Positions 61,687 through 64,000 of a DNA stretch of 64,000 nt are shown here, piece by piece. The notes under the pieces were generated by a model. The model did no database searches. It saw only the letters and a list, made by a program, of their open reading frames with translations, and was not told the origin of the DNA. The translations under genes were made by a program, and so were the position numbers. The stretch's first letter is position 1. Each line of letters starts with the position of its first letter. Origin of the DNA: Myxococcaceae bacterium (GTDB lineage: Bacteria > Myxococcota_A > Polyangia > Polyangiales > Ga0077539); NCBI GenBank assembly GCA_004297725.1, contig SCUS01000081.1, positions 124,001-188,000 on the forward strand. The letters are read 5' to 3'.

Positions 61687-63216
61687 ATGTCCGACGCACG
61701 ACTCAAGGGGATCCTCGCGCGCGTCCAGCGCGGCGGGGCCGAGAAGTACCACGCGAAGAATACCAAGGAGGGTAAGCTCTTCGCCCGTGAGCGCATCGCG
61801 CGGCTCATCGACGAGGGCTCCTTCGAGGAGGAGGCGGCGCTCGCCAACAACGTCGACCACGACCTCCCTGCGGACGGCGTCGTCACCGGCACCGCCACGG
61901 TCCACGGCCGCACCGTCGCGATCATGGCCAACGACTCGACCATCAAGGCCGGGTCATGGGGCTGGCGCACCGTGGAGAAGATCCTTCGCATCCAGGAGAT
62001 CGCCAAGGAGCTCCAGTGCCCGCTGCTCTACCTGGTGGACTCCGCCGGGGCCCGCATCACCGACCAGATCCAGATGTTTCCGGGCCGGCGCGGCGCGGGG
62101 CGCATCTTCTACAACCAGGTGCAGATGTCGGGACAGATCCCGCAGCTCTGCCTGCTCTTCGGGCCGAGCGCCGCGGGCGGGGCATACATCCCAGCCTTCT
62201 GCGACGTGGTGGTGATGGTGGAGGGCAACGCCAGCATGTACCTGGGCTCGCCTCGCATGGCCGAGATGGTCATCGGCGAGAAGGTCACGCTGGAGGAGAT
62301 GGGCGGCGCCAAGATGCACTGCTCGGTCTCCGGCTGCGGCGACGTGCTGGTGAAGTCCGAGGACGAGGCCATCGCCTGGGCGAAGCGCTACCTCGCGTAC
62401 ATGCCCCAGAACTTCGATGAGATCCCTGCTCGCATCGAGTCCGTGGCGCCGGACGCCAGCGGCAAGACGCTGGAGCAGATCGTCCCGGTGGACGAGAACA
62501 AGCCCTTCAACATGTTTCACTTCATCCGGGAGATCGTCGACAAGGACAGCCTCCTCGAGGTGAAGAAGCTCTTCGCGCAGGAGATGATCACCGCCTTCGC
62601 GCGCATCGACGGGCAGCCCGTGGGCATCGTGGCCAACCAGCCCTGGTACAAGGGCGGCGTGCTCTTCGTCGACAGCGCCGACAAGGCCGCGCGCTTCATC
62701 TGGCTCTGCGACGCCTTCAACATCCCGCTGCTCTACCTGGCCGACGTGCCGGGCTTCATGATCGGCACCAAGGTCGAGCGCGAGGGCATCATCCGTGCGG
62801 GCGCCAAGATGATCGCCGCGGTGAGCGAGGCCCGGGTGCCGAAGCTCTCGGTGGTGGTGCGCAAGGCCTACGGGGCAGGGCTCTACGCGATGTGCGGGCC
62901 GGCCTTCGAGCCCGACGCGTGCCTCGCGCTGCCCACCGCCTCCATCGCGGTGATGGGCCCGAGCGCGGCCGTCAACGCGGTCTATTACAACAAGATCCAG
63001 GAGGTTCCGGCGGGCCCGGAGCGCGACGAGTACGTCAAGAAGCTCCGCGAGGAGTACCGGGAGGACGTCGACCTCTACAAGCTGGCGAGCGACCTGGTCA
63101 TCGACGCCGTGGTGCCCTTCGAGGGGCTGCGCGCCGAGCTCTCGCGGCGCTTCTCGCGGCTCAAGACCAAGCGCGAGCCGCGGCCCCGCAAGCACCACAT
63201 GGTCCCGCCGGTCTAG
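61687..63216 (+). CDS. Acyl-CoA carboxylase beta subunit (carboxyltransferase)
   Basis: A 509-residue biotin-dependent carboxyltransferase of the propionyl/methylcrotonyl-CoA carboxylase type. It has two crotonase-like halves. The first has YLVDSAGARITDQIQMFPGR and GPSAAGGAYIPAFCDVVVMV. The second has QPWYKGGVLFVDSADKAARF, LYLADVPGFMIGTKVEREG and RKAYGAGLYAMCGPAFEPD. It transfers CO2 from biotin to an acyl-CoA and needs a biotin carboxylase/carrier subunit, which is not in this window. The C-terminus is basic (KREPRPRKHH). A hairpin pair lies directly before its ribosome site. Confidence 0.94.
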   Translation: MSDARLKGILARVQRGGAEKYHAKNTKEGKLFARERIARLIDEGSFEEEAALANNVDHDLPADGVVTGTATVHGRTVAIMANDSTIKAGSWGWRTVEKILRIQEIAKELQCPLLYLVDSAGARITDQIQMFPGRRGAGRIFYNQVQMSGQIPQLCLLFGPSAAGGAYIPAFCDVVVMVEGNASMYLGSPRMAEMVIGEKVTLEEMGGAKMHCSVSGCGDVLVKSEDEAIAWAKRYLAYMPQNFDEIPARIESVAPDASGKTLEQIVPVDENKPFNMFHFIREIVDKDSLLEVKKLFAQEMITAFARIDGQPVGIVANQPWYKGGVLFVDSADKAARFIWLCDAFNIPLLYLADVPGFMIGTKVEREGIIRAGAKMIAAVSEARVPKLSVVVRKAYGAGLYAMCGPAFEPDACLALPTASIAVMGPSAAVNAVYYNKIQEVPAGPERDEYVKKLREEYREDVDLYKLASDLVIDAVVPFEGLRAELSRRFSRLKTKREPRPRKHHMVPPV

Positions 63217-63220
63217 GACC

Positions 63221-63769
63221 GTGGCGACCGATCCCGACGCCGTCGACGGACCGAAGAAGAAGCCCGCGCGCTCGATCGGCGCGCTGGTCGCGCTGGGCGC
63301 CGTCGCGGTGACCATCCCGCTGCTGCTCTACGCCGCGCGCAACGGCCCCGACCACGAAGACCGCCTCCACGACCCGCTGGAGCTATCCGACGAGGCCGAG
63401 CTGCGCGCCGTCGTGCAGGCGATCTCCGGGGTGATCCGGGCGCGCCCCGGCGACGAGGAGGAGCGGGCGATACGGACGCTCGAGGGCCTCCATCCCCGCA
63501 GCCCCGGGGCGAGCGACCTGCGCGAGTCCTGCGTGACGACCTACCGAGGCGCCCACGACGCCCAGCAGATCTCCGCCGAGCTGCGCGGCCTGCTCCCGAG
63601 CGACGGCGGCACGCTCGGCGAGGAGCAGGTACGTCGCATGAACGAGATGTTCGACCGCAGCCGGCGGCTGCTCAACGAGGCGCGCGACGCCCACCTGCGC
63701 TGCGTCGGGCTCTACGAGCAGGCGGCCACCCGGCTGCACATCACCCCGGCACGACGACCCAACTCCTGA
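63221..63769 (+). CDS. Small membrane-anchored protein of unknown function
   Basis: A 182-residue protein. Residues 17-38 (SIGALVALGAVAVTIPLLLY) form one membrane segment after a short basic cytoplasmic start, leaving a periplasmic, mostly helical domain with two Cys (LRESCVTTYRGAHDAQQ and HLRCVGLYEQA) that could form a disulfide. No family recognised. GTG 63221 begins four bases after the carboxylase stop, and its own stop is 18 bases before the next gene, so all three are likely one operon. Confidence 0.75.
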   Translation: MATDPDAVDGPKKKPARSIGALVALGAVAVTIPLLLYAARNGPDHEDRLHDPLELSDEAELRAVVQAISGVIRARPGDEEERAIRTLEGLHPRSPGASDLRESCVTTYRGAHDAQQISAELRGLLPSDGGTLGEEQVRRMNEMFDRSRRLLNEARDAHLRCVGLYEQAATRLHITPARRPNS

Positions 63770-63787
63770 CAGGAGCCTAGGACCGCG

Positions 63788-64000
63788 ATGAGCGAGAAGA
63801 AGTCCCTGGAGACTCGCGCCGTGCACGCGGGCGAGTCGCGGCGCAACGCGTACGACTCGCTGACCACGCCGCTGGCTCTCACGTCGACGTACACCTTCGA
63901 GGACGGCGATGCCCTCGGGCGACACCACCGCCGCGAGGTCGAGCGTGAGGAGTACGGACGCTACGGCAACCCCACCGTGCGCGCCGCCGAGCGCAAGGTC
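63788..64000 (+). CDS. Cys/Met-metabolism PLP enzyme, N-terminal part (cystathionine gamma-synthase/lyase family)
   Basis: The first 71 codons of a gene that runs off the window. LETRAVHAGESRRNAYDSLT and TPLALTSTYTFEDGD, followed by EYGRYGNPTVRAAERKV, are the standard N-terminus of the trans-sulfuration PLP family, where YGRYGNPT contacts the neighbouring subunit's cofactor. The exact enzyme (cystathionine synthase, cystathionine lyase or methionine lyase) cannot be told from this part. ATG 63788 is preceded by the stop of the small membrane protein. Confidence 0.88.
   Translation, partial: MSEKKSLETRAVHAGESRRNAYDSLTTPLALTSTYTFEDGDALGRHHRREVEREEYGRYGNPTVRAAERKV

Overview
ORGANISM. The window is very G+C-rich, almost entirely coding, and carries many secreted lipoproteins whose mature part begins with an Asp/Ala/Pro/Thr-rich linker. 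It also has a myxobacterial-type retron, a BMC-T shell protein of the kind known from Haliangium, an outer-membrane barrel of a Myxococcales-type family, and a two-subunit topoisomerase VI. Together these suggest a Myxococcota (Polyangia-like) chromosome. This is inference from gene content; there is no rRNA here to place it further. I saw no prophage, IS element, tRNA, rRNA or CRISPR array.  LAYOUT. (1) 1-8.6 kb: the tail of an unknown gene, an aldehyde dehydrogenase, a protein with an SH3/Tudor-like head and an NPF-repeat tail, an McrB-like AAA+ NTPase without McrC, an unrecognised beta-rich protein coupled to rubredoxin, a MarR regulator and radA. (2) 8.6-15.4 kb: an outer-membrane barrel, RNase J, a GT2 glycosyltransferase, a Cys-rich lipoprotein and a lone BMC-T shell gene. 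(3) 15.5-20.7 kb: an FAD oxidoreductase-purN-purM operon, divergent from a rhodanese-ThiF/MoeB fusion coupled to a SRPBCC protein. (4) 20.7-28 kb: a GH31 lipoprotein, a HAD protein, a MacA-like adaptor, a LolD/MacB-type ATPase, a MacB-type permease and a lipoprotein, tightly packed. (5) 28-30.5 kb: a thiamine operon (thiS, thiG, a small lipoprotein, thiE-like) followed by a YbjN-like protein. (6) 30.7-36 kb: a Gln/Gly-rich membrane protein, a lipase-like lipoprotein, a CpeT-like protein and a further lipoprotein. (7) 36-41.5 kb: greA, recG and a membrane sulfatase-fold protein with HEAT repeats. (8) 41.5-49.8 kb: a co-oriented block of PARP, macro domain, HEAT-repeat protein, SWIM zinc-finger protein, retron msr-msd RNA and retron reverse transcriptase. 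(9) 49.9-53.6 kb: a deoxyhypusine-synthase-like enzyme, a metallo-beta-lactamase-like protein, two unknown genes and a 21-bp tandem repeat. (10) 53.6-64 kb: a two-domain dCTP deaminase, topoisomerase VI B and A, an enoyl-CoA hydratase, a 5'-nucleotidase-like/beta-rich fusion, an acyl-CoA carboxylase beta chain, a small membrane protein and the start of a Cys/Met PLP enzyme.  MAIN POINT. Region 8 is the standout. The retron call rests on three sequence facts. The RT carries NAxxH, YADD and VTG motifs. A 23-nt inverted repeat (a1/a2) with one mismatch sits immediately upstream of it. Inside that repeat are a CTTAGC priming motif and a long msd hairpin. Upstream and in the same direction lie, in order, a complete-triad PARP with a WGR domain, a macro-domain protein, a HEAT-repeat protein and a CxC..CxH SWIM protein, with gaps of 58 bp or less or 4-nt overlaps. 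I infer a retron-based defence system whose output may be ADP-ribosylation, reversed or sensed by the macro protein.  LIMITS. No database search was possible. Family names come from motifs and remembered family features, and start codons were chosen from Shine-Dalgarno spacing, signal peptides and overlaps.
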